Shown here one piece after another: positions 47,596 through 61,410 of a stretch of 64,000 bases of DNA. Where the stretch lies: the NCBI GenBank assembly GCA_028554755.1, contig JAPTOF010000003.1, forward strand, positions 25,460,001-25,524,000, written 5' to 3'. The notes beneath the pieces are model-generated. The model searched no databases. It was not told the origin of the DNA and was given only the letters and a program-made list of their open reading frames with translations. Position numbers and translations under genes: made by a program. This DNA comes from Cordia subcordata. Its lineage: Eukaryota > Streptophyta > Magnoliopsida > Boraginales > Cordiaceae. How positions within the stretch are numbered: position 1 is the stretch's first letter; each line of letters starts with the position of its first letter.

Positions 47596-48854
47596 ATAGT
47601 TTATGTTCACTGTTATTGTTATATAAAATTAAATATTTTGAACCAATTAATTACGCATCAAATATGTAGCTACCAATCAAAAACGAGGACAAGCAAATAT
47701 CTCAGGAAAAATTGTCTCTCACCATGCAACCTGAAAGAAAATTCGGCAAAGGGGTTTGCGCAGCTGGACGATACCGCTGCAGCAACCGTGTAACACGCCA
47801 TATGATGGGGTCTTTCAGTTATTAACATTTAGTTTAGGGATGCTGATGGCTTGGCGTGGGATGATTGATGCAGTTGTTTTCTTGTTGTCTAAAAAAATTT
47901 AAACCCAACTTAATTTCAACACGTTATTATCAATTGGATAAAGCTTCATTTCCTAATGATATTGATCGGGTTCATTTTCCTTTTTCTAATTAGCTTAAAA
48001 TGCTGATCGGAACTCAATATTTTATGAGCTTTAAAATTAATTAGTATTAAATGAATTAGTGTAAGATAGATGTGCTTTTTTTAATACTTCCTCCTATAAA
48101 AGTATGATTAAAGAAACAGTTTTGCATCCAAAAGTGACAGCAAAATAGCTGATACAAAAAAAAATATATATATATACAAAGAAAAGAAGAAATAAGACAT
48201 AATCGATCACATATAAATTAAATGAAAGGATGAACTAAGATCCAGTCAAAACCCCATGTTTATAAACACAAATTTTCATTCTAAAATCAATTAGTATTAG
48301 GTGCATTAACTCAATCAGAATCTTATTTAGTTATGTTGAAAATTACAATTGTTTTTTTTTTCCATAAATAATAATATATCTGAGAATGATGTAAGAAGTC
48401 CACGTCTGAGTGGGAAGCAACGTGGGAGGAAGTGACGCCGCACCTGCCCTGACTATTTTTGTTCAAATCATACGATATCTTTTCGTTCTCATTTTCCATG
48501 ATAACGGCTTGTCTTAATTTGTCCGATATATATGAAATTGACGTCCTCAATAATCAAGAAATCCAGCGAGTTTGTTAAGGTCAAGGATTAGAGACTTCAA
48601 GCTTCGACAACATGAATGGCCACATTTTCCCCAAAGAAATTGACTGGTTGACATGTTCTGTGAGTAACCAAGAAAAAAGATATGTCCTTGGGTTGGTGAA
48701 CGGAAAAAAGGGGGACCCCCCGCCCCTTTTTAGGGTCCGTTAATTGATTCTTACCACAAAAAAAAAAAAAAACTTTTATAATAAATATTTGAATTACTAT
48801 TTTACTTCTGATAACAGAAGTTTATATTTTAATTTATCTTACATATAATCACAT
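47596..48854. other. Intergenic, no gene supported
   Basis: AT-rich, with short A and T runs. A 75-codon minus-strand open frame (48323-48550) has no recognisable family. Confidence 0.45.
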
Positions 48855-48857
48855 TAA

Positions 48858-49767
48858 AGGCCTGTTCGACAAATTTAGCTGTTAGAGTAGTTGATAACTA
48901 TTTGGATAGCTGATAACTGTTGTATTTTAGTTATTAGTGGATAACTGTTTAACTAGTTAATCGAACAAAATGTGTTCGATAAATTGGCTCTTAGATTAGT
49001 TGATGAATGTTAAATAACGTAAAAAGACATTGATATCATCTTATTATGATAATTGTAATTACTATTACTATTATAGGAATAAGATAATGTATTTCATAAT
49101 TAGATATCTATTTTCGTAAGCATATTTTAATATTAAAGTATAATTAATTTTTTGGTAAAACATTTGTATCAATATTATAAAAATTAATTTTAATAGATTT
49201 AAAATTATTTTGTAAAAAAAAAGGACTAATAAAACTTATGCTTTTAGGGCTAGTTTGGATTGGTTTTTTTTCAGGAAAAAGTATTTTTTTTCTAAAAAAG
49301 TTATACTAAATTTACAATAACTATTTGATTTGGCTTTCAAAAAAGTTAAAAATTTGAAAAAATCTCAAATACAACTAATTTTCAAAAGCTGTTAAAAAAA
49401 GCGCTTTTAAAAAAGCCAATCCTAATGGGCTCTTAGTAATATTGATTATATAGAAATTGAAATTCATTTTTATATTATTTCTTGTTTATATTTGTGAAAA
49501 AAAAATAAAAATATAGAGAGATTGGAGAAAGAATAGAAAAATAAAAAAATACAAAAATGATAGAATTGCCCAAAAAATCATGAAAAGCTAAAAGCTACCT
49601 GAAACGCTAAATTTTTTAGCTTTTAAGAAGCAGTAGTTGAAACGCTAAAAGCGACCTAAAAAGCTAGTTGAAACGATAGTTTACCGAATAGTAATAATTT
49701 AGCAAAATACTGTTTTAACCAGTCAAAAAGCTAATTGCTACTTGAAAAGTTATTGTCGAACACGCAC
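48858..49767. mobile_element. PIF/Harbinger-like element (long family, copy C), split by a MITE
   Basis: The left end is aggcctgttcgacaaatt and the right end, reverse-complemented, gtgcgtgttcgacaat. Exact TAA flanks lie at 48855-48857 and 49768-49770. It aligns in the opposite orientation with 35518-36246. Removing the 189-bp nested insertion gives 721 bp, close to that copy's 729. Confidence 0.87.
49247..49432. mobile_element. Tourist-like MITE nested in the PIF-like element, 186 bp
   Basis: The left end is gggctagtttggattgg and the right end, reverse-complemented, gagcccattaggattgg. TTA lies on both sides (49244-49246 and 49433-49435). The related element at 35518-36246 provides the empty site: there attactaaaagcgtaag runs through without insertion and with one copy of the TAA. 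Confidence 0.92.
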
Positions 49768-49770
49768 TAA

Positions 49771-52691
49771 GTCAAATATTCCACTACCACAAACCTTGTA
49801 ATGCAACTACTTACTGCAATATATACTGTAAGTTAAATATAACCACAAAAGAATATTTAGAATAAAAGAATATTCACGAAATTTGATTACAATATCTCAC
49901 AGTTTAATTTGATTACTTTACCTAATTTTTGAAGACTCAAGATGAGCCAATTATTATTATTATTATTTTTTTTTTTTTGGGTCACTAGATGAGCCAATTA
50001 TTCTCAAAGAATAAAAAGGATTTCAAGTTCACATGCTCAGAAACTTCAAACTGGAAATGATTAATACGTGCCCAATGACTCTCCTAACGTACTCATCTTC
50101 TGGTCAAGCAAAACATTGTGCCTAGAAGTGCTATAGATGATTCCTTCTTTTTAGTCTTCGACGACATGTGGGACTCACTCATCACATACATTCCCCTTCG
50201 CTAATCATCACGCTAGAAAAATCAAATGTGGTCTTAGGCCACTCCACATCATGCGGACTTTGATGTCATCTACGTAGGGAGGTTAACCGTCTTCTGCTGG
50301 AAGGTGACAACGTCAAAAGCGTTGCTTCCCTTCGTTCAGCCTAATTTCAACGACGTAACCTCCCGGAAACCGGGGGGAAAGAAAAAGGAAAAAGAAAATA
50401 TGTTGACCCGCATAACGCACAATTACTTGGGTCTTTCTTGAATTCTAGTTGGCTAATGTCGTGCGACAACGCACAGTAATGTTTTGATGATGATGATGAT
50501 AGCGCAGTTACAATCTGAAATAAATATTTATGGAAAAGAAATCAAGTAATTTTATTGAGAATTAAACAATTTGTACCTATATTTGCGTGTCCTTTTTTTA
50601 AAATTTGAAGACCATGAACCAGAGCTAATATTGGACACCACATAGACAATAATCCTCCTGAGCACTATACACCCTTTCTCGCGTACAGTGTCCGCGCACA
50701 AGAACAGTACACACGTTCACAAGACTTATGCTTTATAAGACTTATGCTTTATGTTCACAAGACTCGCATTTTACGTTTGTAACTTTTATTTTGTGTGTCC
50801 ACAACTAGTACATTTTATATTCACAAACTTATTTGTTATAATAAATATTGATAACTCCTTTGCTACATGTTTACAATCATTTTTGCTACATGTTTACGAT
50901 CTTTTTTAAATGTCCACAACTTGTAAATAATATATTCAAATTCTTTTATGATATATTTACGTGCAAATTATATGTTCACAATTATGAATTATCTGTTCAC
51001 AAAAATCAACCGACAAAATCCATAAATTTCAACAGACAAATACAAATTGCTTCTTTCATAACCAAGAAAACAAAAACTAAATGACCACCACTTGTTGAAA
51101 CTCTAATCTACCGTGTGTCACGCCCATCTCCGGTCAAACACCCCACTGGTATGCCTAATTAAAAAGAAACACTACCCCTGCCCCTCAACCTCTTCCAGCT
51201 AGAGTACCAAGGACTTCTTCAGAAACATGGAAGATCCACAACGGGAAAACCAACGGAGAAGATTATCTCATCAAAGAGAACAAAAAGCAACAGCTTTTCT
51301 CACTATCTAAATGGCAAAAATTGTCCATATTTCCAAGCTTCTTTGCTTGATCTCGACATTGCCCAAAACAGCTTCCTTTGTGCACGCGAGCATCATTCAG
51401 AAGGAGACCCCAACGATAATGTTGAGAAAGAAAAGAGAGGGGAGAGAGAGAGAGTGGGAAAGGAGAATTGAGCCACGGAGAACACAGAGAAGATGAGATC
51501 TTCTTTTTGGCCAGAGATGAGAGAAAGAGAAGCGCGAGAGTGACAGAGATCAGAGAACGAGATAACATCAGATAAAGATGAAATCTACTTTTTTGGTTAG
51601 AACTTAAGTGCACGTGTAACTCACTTGCTAGATGTTGCACGTTGCTTTTCTAGTGTACAGTGATTAGGGTGCATAGTGTAATTTGGGACCAGAAACATGT
51701 CATGCCTCTATGTTGTTTGGACATTTTAAGGAATGTGATTAAATAGATTGTGGAAAAAAGTAAGTTTAAAGTCTGGTTGGATGAAAGGCGTTGGTCGAAA
51801 ACTTTGCCCGATGCAATCAAAGTTCAAATTTCATGTGTAAATTTTTCAATGGAATACAGTATATATTTGAACATGGGTATTCTAATGTAAACTAGTATGA
51901 GTTAAGACTAACTTGAACTTGCATAATTGCAATTTAGATGAATTTAAGCTTTTCACTGTTCATTTCTATCCAACTTTCCATAAATACTTTCGAATTTATC
52001 TGAATTAGCACAAATAATTAAACAAATAGCAAAACAATATAAAATCTCAAAGCCTGAAGGACTGATTCCTAGCTCTTGGTGGAAGGTGTCACTAACGGAG
52101 AAGTAGAAAAGGGAGATCATGTCATTTTGAATAATAAGAAATAAATAATAAAGAAAATATAAAATTATAATTTTGCCTTACAAATCCTTTGATGAATACT
52201 AAAGATGACATAATGCTTCTTTTTAATATAGTAAAGAAATTTAATATCGATTTTTGGTCTCCCTTTGTAGGTTTTTTCTTCTTTTTTTTGGTCAAACCCT
52301 TAATAGCTGTAGATTACTTAAAGATCAAATCTTACTCCGATCTCCTCCTCCTTCTTACTTGCCATGCTGGCAAAACCATTTAAAGAAAAAAAAAAAGATA
52401 TAAATGAACAAGCATTCGAAATGGATTATTCGTTGAATTTATTGCAATGGCGTCTAATATGTGGTCCTCTGTAACGAAAGATCTTTTCTAAGATAATAAA
52501 ATAACTTTTTTAAGTCAAAATAAGATAATAAAATATCTAATAGCATAGATACCATATTAAACCAAACCAAAATTTGTTGCTGGAAAACACACGGCGGAAT
52601 CGATCAACGTATCCAAAAGGCCTAAGCAAAGAGGAGAATAAACGATTTGTGACTTTCTACAAGATGAGGAACCACGCCAAAGTACAATAGA
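49771..52691. other. Intergenic, mostly unannotated
   Basis: A degenerate stretch at about 50700-51010 repeats the words ttcacaa and tgtccacaac many times. An AG-rich block lies at about 51425-51560. A 125-codon minus-strand and a 61-codon plus-strand open frame overlap near 51263-51640, neither with a recognised family. The rest is AT-rich. Confidence 0.4.
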
Positions 52692-53044
52692 TGCAGAGGC
52701 TATTGCAATTCGTGACGCATGCCTACGCACAAAAAATCTCAATCAAATCTCAATTCTCTAGAATCATCGTTGCAAATGATGCTGAATTTTGAGCTCAAGG
52801 CAATCAACCCCATGGCAACTCAGAATTGTGGAAACTTGACCATATTATAGAGGATATCCATATAGTTACCACTAAAATCAACTCAACTTGGTTAGATTTC
52901 AAGTTGTTAAGAGGTCGACCAACTTACAGATTGGGTACCAAAAAAGGCTTTGTCTGGGAGCTTTGCATGTACTTGGTCTGGTTGTATCACCTCCCCCTCA
53001 CTGATTTGTTGTGCTCCGCCCAACAGCCCGCGGGGATTGGCTGA
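52692..53044 (+). pseudogene. Remnant of a plant RNase H-like (RVT_3) domain
   Basis: Broken frames spell parts of the RNase H-like domain found in many plant retroelement-derived proteins. An EAIAIRDACL helix at about 52692 is followed, after a stop and a frame change, by IIEDIHIVTTKINSTW (about 52837-52890) and a C-terminal stretch ending in LLCSAQQPAGIG at 53042. No start, catalytic core or continuous frame remains. It is probably a non-LTR retrotransposon or captured fragment. Confidence 0.5.
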
Positions 53045-53409
53045 CTTTGGTCTAGTGTTTGGTGTTTTATGAATCACCATTTGACCACCCCCCCCCCCCC
53101 AAAAAAAAAGAGCAGCAGCACTCCAGCATATTCATCGCAAAAACACATACTGAAAAATTCTAAGCAACTCCGATGTGTAGAAGTACATAGAGCAAGCTGA
53201 TCCTCAAACTGAAAATAACATAGGAATTGCATAGCCTTGCAGTGTAACAGGGATAATAATTGGTAAACGGAACTTCCACAAACAGAATAATAGTGATAAT
53301 CTCAATCAAACCATAACTAGATTAACAGGAAACAAAAATTTCTGCACTAGTATATTGGCATAATGTATCACCGCAGTTTACCAAAATCTCAAATGAGGCA
53401 GATCCCAAC
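53045..53409. other. 3' flank of RPL35
   Basis: It contains a C-run of about 12 followed by an A-run (about 53089-53109) and the likely 3' untranslated region of the RPL35 gene, which lies on the minus strand. Confidence 0.4.
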
Positions 53410-55053
<1,644 letters not shown>

Positions 55054-55121
55054 GGCCGTCACCAAGCTCGCTACTCCGGCAAAAGTCTGCTCTGCGATGC
55101 GAAAACCGTTATGATTAAGAA

Positions 55122-55224
55122 TTTAGGGTTACGTTTTCCTTTCTACAACTAGAAGATATAGATAAAGGCCGAGATGGAATTAACTTATGGGCCGTTAGTT
55201 GATTCTGAATAATGGTAATGGGCC
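55122..55224 (-). promoter_or_regulatory. RPL35 promoter: telo box and two site II motifs
   Basis: On the minus strand a telo-box-like aaccctaaa (55122-55130) lies about 70 bp upstream of the ATG. Two site II elements read GGCCCA (55188-55193 and 55219-55224). Site II plus telo box is the standard plant arrangement for ribosomal-protein and other growth genes, bound by TCP-type and telo-box factors (established knowledge). There is no strong TATA box, which is also usual. Confidence 0.75.
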
Positions 55225-55350
55225 TCGTGAGTGAGGTCCAATAAACTAGAACCCATCTTACATACATAATTATAAGACATTTTCTTTTTTGGATTTATTT
55301 TTTTTCCCTAAATTTTACCATCGAACAAAGTCAAGTTATTTTTAAGATTA

Positions 55351-55382
55351 AGGGCCTATTTGGATTGGTTTTTTTTCAAGAA
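55351..55382. mobile_element. Truncated Tourist-like MITE (left end only)
   Basis: agggcctatttggattggtt and the following T-run match the left end of the MITEs at 49247 and 63148, preceded by TTA. It stops abruptly at the 3' terminus of the Helitron copy that starts at 55383, so the Helitron probably inserted into the MITE. I cannot find the MITE's other half. Confidence 0.6.
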
Positions 55383-56180
55383 CTAGTAAATTAATGCCAT
55401 GTAAGACACGACTACATTACCCAATATTATTGTAGTATAAAATTCAAATTATATAATAAATAGTTATTACGAAAATTTGATAATCTTGCCAGGAGTCAAA
55501 TAAGTTGTATTTCTATTTACACATCTCTTTGTAAGAATTGAATCAGAAAAAGGTGTTAAATTTATGCCTTTGTTGTTTTGACAAATTTGAGATAAGATTA
55601 ATTAAAAAATGAAAAAAAAATTGTAGAATATAATTAAAGGGAATTCGGTAAATATGAGGATTGGCATATATGCTTTTCTTTTTTCCGGATTTTACTTAAT
55701 TAAATCGAATTAGAATTTCATATGTAAAATTTATATAGAAATGAAATTGAAATTTTGATTTTTTATTTTTTATTCTCATAAGTAAGTTAATATAATTTGA
55801 GATAATTTTACAATTATCTAAACTTAGATATTGTAATTTAAATGAACTATAATTTTTTATATTTAATTTTCTTCAACTTTTCATATCTTTTATATCTAAT
55901 CTCAATTAGCATAATGGGATTTAACCAAAAAACAAAAACACATAAGAAAAAGACAATGAGAAACTCGAAGACCAAAAACTAGGATATTTAAATAATGATT
56001 TAGTTTTATAATTTTTATTACCTAATTGCATAATTTAATTTTGTTCTTGAAGTTCAAAATTCTAAACCAGAAAATTCAAAAATACAGATTAATTTCCACT
56101 CTTATGTGAAAGCCAAAATCTAATTTTAAATTTAGTTTAAATTAGTACAATACGATTTAACAAATCTGTGTATTTTTTTA
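55383..56180 (-). mobile_element. Non-autonomous Helitron (family B, partial copy), minus orientation
   Basis: On the minus strand this matches the 3' half of 18205-19899 over about 800 bp (shared words aaattcaaattatataataaa, tcatatgtaaaatttatata). It ends catggcattaatttactag followed by T, a canonical Helitron CTAG terminus. Similarity stops at the (ATT)n microsatellite near 56185, and no 5' terminus is found, so the 5' part is deleted or diverged. Confidence 0.65.
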
Positions 56181-56183
56181 ATA

Positions 56184-56187
<4 letters not shown>

Positions 56188-56256
<69 letters not shown>
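56188..56256. repeat. (ATT)n microsatellite
   Basis: About 22 ATT units, at the point where similarity to the other Helitron copy ends. Confidence 0.95.
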
Positions 56257-56637
56257 TTACTTTAATAAATTATTCTTAATTTAACTAAATCTTTTAGGAA
56301 AGTTGTATAAATTATTGAATCTTAACTAAATTTTTTGCACTACTAAATCTTAGTTTATTAAATCATTTACAATATTACATTTTACAATTGGATTTTTAAT
56401 TACGACTATTATTTTTTTAGTTTTTTATCAATATTGTATTTATTTTGTTTCATATTTTGAACTGTTTTTATAAACTTTTGATAGTTGGGAATTGCAAAGG
56501 TTTAGTAATGAGATGGAAATTGATTTTCTTCTCATATATATAGAGGTAATCCTTTTCATATCTAAAAAATACCCATATGTGAGGATTATGTAGAGAAGTT
56601 ATTAGAGTACATTTATATTAACAACTTCCAGTTTCAT

Positions 56638-56642
56638 ATAAG
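56638..56642. repeat. 5-bp target-site duplication (left) of the compact Copia element
   Basis: ataag, repeated exactly at 61333-61337. Confidence 0.9.
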
Positions 56643-56825
56643 TGTCAAGACAAGATCATTCTATTTCTAATAATTAAGAATTGACTTACCTTCATACAAA
56701 AGTCAATTTATGATATCCAAATATTTGTACATAATTATACGAGCCATACGCAACGACTCTATTGTAATTGCTTATATATTTGTACCTCATTCATATGCAG
56801 AATGTACAGAAAATCTATTTTATCA
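56643..56825 (+). repeat. 5' LTR of the compact Copia element (183 bp)
   Basis: TG...CA ends, the same length as the 3' LTR, with about 11% hand-counted differences. Confidence 0.92.
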
Positions 56826-57129
56826 TAGTATCAGCATAGCCTAGGTCAACAACACAGCATAAAGCTTCCGTCGCCCACTTTATATTTTCTTCACTGCTTC
56901 GTCTTTTTCTGAAATAAAGCAGCAGCCAACCAAGGTCAAAACCACAAAATGATATAGTTTTGCCGCTTGCTTTCGTTTTTCTTTATTGCTTTGTCTTTTC
57001 GTCTCTAATAAAACAAAAGCCAACCAAGGTCAAAACCACGAAATACATTAGCTTCACCACCTTTCTCTTTTTTTTTTTTTTTCCTTTTCTGCTTCGACTC
57101 TTCTCCATTAGTTTCATACCCCAACAGCC

Positions 57130-60100
57130 ATGTCCAATATTGCAGAGCTCGACACTACCACTATATCTTCTTCCCAATATCCTTCGACTCCTTCAAAAAC
57201 ACCTTCAGACGACACCTTACCTAAACTAGACTATATTCATCAAGAAATTTCGCTTAAAAGTCAACAGCGAAAATTTTCTTCTCTAGAAAACTCAGATTCT
57301 CCCCATCTTAAGGTGTCACGGTCTCCTTAGGTTTCTTGATGGCAGCATACCATGTCCACCAAACTCATCTCCTCTCTTTGCTGACTGGGTAAAACTCAAC
57401 CAAATGCTCTTAGGGTGGCTACTAATATTGCTCTCTAATTCCACCCTCTCGCAGGTGGTTGACAAGAATACATCTCGAGATGTTTGGCTCACTCTTGAAA
57501 CCCTCTATAGCGCTCAATCTCATGCTAGGATTCAACATCTCAAGATAGAGCTCCAGTCAATCCATAAAGGAATGCTACCAGTCGATGCTTATATTCAGCG
57601 CATTAAGGCTCTCTCTCTCTCTTGCCCTATCAAGCGCTGGCAAGGCAGTCAATGAAGACGACCTTATCTTATGGACTCTTTAAGGACTAGGTGTTGATTT
57701 CGATCCCATCATTGTGGCTATTAATTCTCAGCTAGTCTCTCCTAGTTTTGTTGAAGTTAGTGGCTTGCTCTTGGACTTTGAAATGTGCCTTCAAGCCTCT
57801 GCCCATGCCGATCGCACTATTGCCTTCTCTGCTCATGCTCAATCTTCCCCCACCATGCCACCTTCCTCTCCAAAACCATATGCTCAATATCCGAGTAAAC
57901 AGCTGCCAACATCTCCATCGGTTCCCAAGCATTCGAACAGTCCTTCTTCCCAAAACATTGGTCGTGACAACGGGGGATGTCCTGGTCGAGGTGGTCGTTC
58001 CAATGCTTCTGTTATTTGCTATCGTTATGGCCACCCATACCACAAAGCAAATACCTATTGGGCTCCAGATGAAGTTGTTGGTGCCACCAATAATATGGTC
58101 TGTGCTACTAAAACGGTAACCGGTAAGAACTCTTACTTGGGTAACGATAAAATATTGATAGGTAACGGCACTGGCTTGACTATTTCACATACTGGCTATA
58201 AATATATCCCTTTAAGTAATGTCTCTACTGTTAATTGTCCTGTCTTGCTAGTTCCTTTTCTAGCAAAAACTTTACTTTCGATAGCTCAATTCACAAAAGA
58301 CTTTGATTGTTATTTTATATTCATTGCTGATGGTTTTTGTATTACGGACATGAAGACAGGCAAAACACTTCATCGCGGGACACTTGAGGAAGGCTTGTAC
58401 CGGCTATCTCCAGCACCAAAACAAGCTAATATTGCGAAAAAAGCAACGCACCCTATTTGGCACACTAGATTAAGGCACCCATCCAATCACATTTTAAATA
58501 TTTTGCATAAGGACATTAATGTTTCTATTTCGTCTATTGATAACCATGTTTGTCATAGTTGCCTGTATGGCAAAAATCATCGTTTACCGTTTAATTCACG
58601 TACTCAACATGCATTATTTCTCTTACATACCATACATTCTGACATTTGGGGACCGGCTCTCGTCCCATCCCCCAATGGTTTTCGATATTACTTGATATTG
58701 ATAGATGATTATAATCGTCTTTGTTAATTTTATCCTCTTGCTCGTAAATCTGATATAACTGTTATTTTACCTACCTTTATTGCTATGGTTCAAAATTAAT
58801 GTGGCACCAATATTAAATATTTTCAATTTGACTAAGAAGGTGAATTCGTTAATCGTCCAAACCAAATCCTTTTTCAAAAACATGGCATTATCCATCAATT
58901 GTCTTGCCCTAGCACTCCCGAACCAAATGGAATCGCTGAACATAAGCACAGACACATTGTCGAAATGAGGTTAACACTTTTAGCCCATAGTGGCCTACTA
59001 TGTAAATTTCGGGCTCATGCCTTCTCCATTTTATTGATCAATAGATCACCACCTGTGGTCTTGCGCAATGTCACCCCACATGAAAAATACTTGGCACTAA
59101 ACCTCATTATCATGGCTTACGTGTCTTTGGTACCATTTACTATCCTTGTCTAACACCTTTAAGACGTAAAAAACTTGATTCTAAAAGCTGTCAATGTATC
59201 CTCTTAGGTCATAGATCATATTATAAAGGCTACAATGTTTTAATCCCATTACTGGCAAGATATTTATGTCACAGCATATGGTCTTTAATGAGGGAAAATT
59301 CTATAATTTCTCCACTCCTTGCACCACAGTCCCAACACCAAATTCCCTTTATAAACATTCTCCCCTTCGTATATTACCTGAGCTTACGAGTAAACGTGCA
59401 TTGACTCTTGATACATGCACTCCCTCCATGAGCCCATCATGTACGCCTCCCTCTCCCCTACATGTTCTCCCACTATTCCATCTCATAATTTTCACAATAC
59501 TCATCCCAATCCACCCTTTACCCCTCATCATTCCCTACATGATAAAGACAGTAGTGAAAATTCACCCATCCCCTCTCCTATGGACGAAGTGACTAATACC
59601 GCCACCTCACAGCATCACGACTTGAGTACAAACGCCAATGTAACTCCCTTGCACTCAAGTAACACCACTAATATCCCTACCCCTGATTTTTCCACCCCCT
59701 ACTTGTCTTCACCGCATGACTCCCCGCTCTATGGATGGTATTCGTAAGGCTAAAATTTTCTACTCTACCAAACACCTCTTACCTTCTTGTCTTCTTTCTA
59801 CATCTCACTCCCTGCCTGCCAAACCAACTTGCTACAGGCAAGCTAAAACCAATCCAAATTGGTGTTCTGCTATGGCTACGGAGTTTAATTCTCTCTTCCA
59901 AAATAATACATGGAAATTAGTGCCTCATGATCCTTCCATGAATGTCATTGGTTGTAAATGGGTATATCGCTTTAAACAAAAATTTGATGGTACAAGCAAA
60001 CGCTACAAAGCAAGGCTAGTAGTTAAACGATATAATCAACAATCTGGTCGTGATTACAATGATACCTTTAGTAATTTTCTCCTCAAATGTGATTTTTCAA

Positions 60101-61128
60101 ACTCCCATCATTATGCTAGCTTATTTGTTCAACACTCTGATAATCACACTATAATTCTGCTTATTTATGTCGATGATATAATCATCACTAGTAGCTCCCC
60201 CGTTTATGTTTCATAATTAATTCCCCCATTTATGTTTTGCAATTAATTGAACAACTCTCTCTTGAATTTGACGTGAAAAACCTTGGACCCCTTCATTATT
60301 TTCTAGGAATAGAAGTTACTAACCATGGTGACAGCTTATTTCTCTCTCAAACCAAGTATGCATTATAGATTTTGTCCCAATTTGGCATGGAAGGAGTGAA
60401 ACCAGTCTCCACACCAATCTTCCCTAAAAAATTGACTTCCAATGATGGCGATCCACTTCTTGATGCCACTAAATTCCGACAATTGATGGGCTCACTACAG
60501 TATCTGACCATGACAAGATCGTATTTCTCATATGCCATCAACTCTGTTTGTCAATACTTGCATGCCCCGCGCACATCCCACTTAGAAGCTGGCAAACGCA
60601 TTCTTCACTATGTTAAAGGCACTCTGGACTATGGCCTTCTATTGCAGCCCAGTGCAAACTTCTTTCTCCAATGCTATAGTGATGCCGATTGGGCCAGTTG
60701 CACAGACCCCCAACGGTCTAGTACTAGTTTTACTATCACCATGGGAAATAGCCTCCTCATTTAGGCATCCAAGAAACAGCAGATTGTCTCCAAATCCAGC
60801 TTTGAAGCCGAGTACAAGGCCCTCGCCTCCTTAACCTCGGAACTTGTATAGCTTTTTCACTTCCTACACTTCCTCCAAGTCACCCCCACAATTAAACCTA
60901 CTATATTTTGTGGCAACATTAGTGCCATCTATATGGCTACCAACCCTGTGGTGCATCAAAGGAGTAAGCATATTGGGATTGACATACACTTTGTTCGGGA
61001 AAAAGTCTGCAATGGGTTATTTGACTTAAAATATCTCTCGACCATGGCTCAACTAGCTGATATATTCACTAAGCCCCTCTTACGTGCTCGGTTTATTCAT
61101 TTACGTGACAAGCTTCAAGTTCTTCCAT
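57130..61128 (+). pseudogene. Copia gag-pol remnant of the compact element
   Basis: The gag start is at 57130, with further gag helices at 57404-57655 (the LKIELQSIHKG region) and 57714-57900. The zinc knuckle near 58013-58060 has lost most of its Cys. The protease region (about 58120-58250) keeps a GNG-type strand, but I cannot find the active-site D-S/T-G-A. GAG-pre-integrase (WHTRLRHPS, about 58459) and integrase (HSD...DD, about 58636-58720) follow. RT starts at about 59857, breaks after DTFS (about 60067) and resumes near YVDDIIITSS (about 60168), so roughly 100 catalytic-domain codons between them are missing. RNase H lies at about 60372-61128. Stops and frameshifts are frequent, so no active product is expected. 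Confidence 0.88.
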
Positions 61129-61149
61129 CACCATCAACTTGTAGGGGGT

Positions 61150-61332
61150 TGTCAAGACAAGATCATTCTATTTCTAGTAATTAACGATTTACTTACTTTC
61201 ATACAAAAGTCAACTTATGATATCCAAAGATTTGTACATAATTATAAGACCCATCAGCAATGGTTCTATTGTAATTGCTTATATATTTGTATATCATTCA
61301 GATGCAAAATGTACAAAAAATCTATTCTATCA
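61150..61332 (+). repeat. 3' LTR of the compact Copia element (183 bp)
   Basis: Pairs with 56643-56825. A purine-rich gtaggggg lies directly upstream and the ataag duplication directly downstream. Confidence 0.92.
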
Positions 61333-61337
61333 ATAAG
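61333..61337. repeat. 5-bp target-site duplication (right) of the compact Copia element
   Basis: ataag, an exact copy of 56638-56642. Confidence 0.9.
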
Positions 61338-61360
61338 AATGTTGTTGGAGTTAACCTTAC

Positions 61361-61363
<3 letters not shown>

Positions 61364-61406
<43 letters not shown>
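61364..61406. repeat. (TA)n microsatellite
   Basis: About 21 TA units shortly right of the compact Copia element. Confidence 0.95.

Positions 61407-61410
<4 letters not shown>

Larger units (their letters stand above)
56643..61332 (+). mobile_element. Copia LTR retrotransposon, 4.69 kb, with 5-bp TSD
   Basis: LTRs of 183 bp each (56643-56825 and 61150-61332) start tgtcaagacaagatcattct and end (t/c)tatca. Perfect ataag duplications flank them. A likely primer-binding site (tagtatcagcat, near the usual initiator-Met tggtatcag) follows the 5' LTR at 56826, and a gtaggggg polypurine tract precedes the 3' LTR. By hand the LTRs differ at about 20 of 183 positions. The internal region holds gag-pol remnants in Copia order. 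The short LTRs and total length fit the Ale/Retrofit-type lineage (inference). Confidence 0.93.

Noticed and set aside
51263..51640. Overlapping frames (125 codons minus, 61 codons plus)
   Set aside because: They arise from an AG-rich low-complexity block, and the products have no recognised domain.
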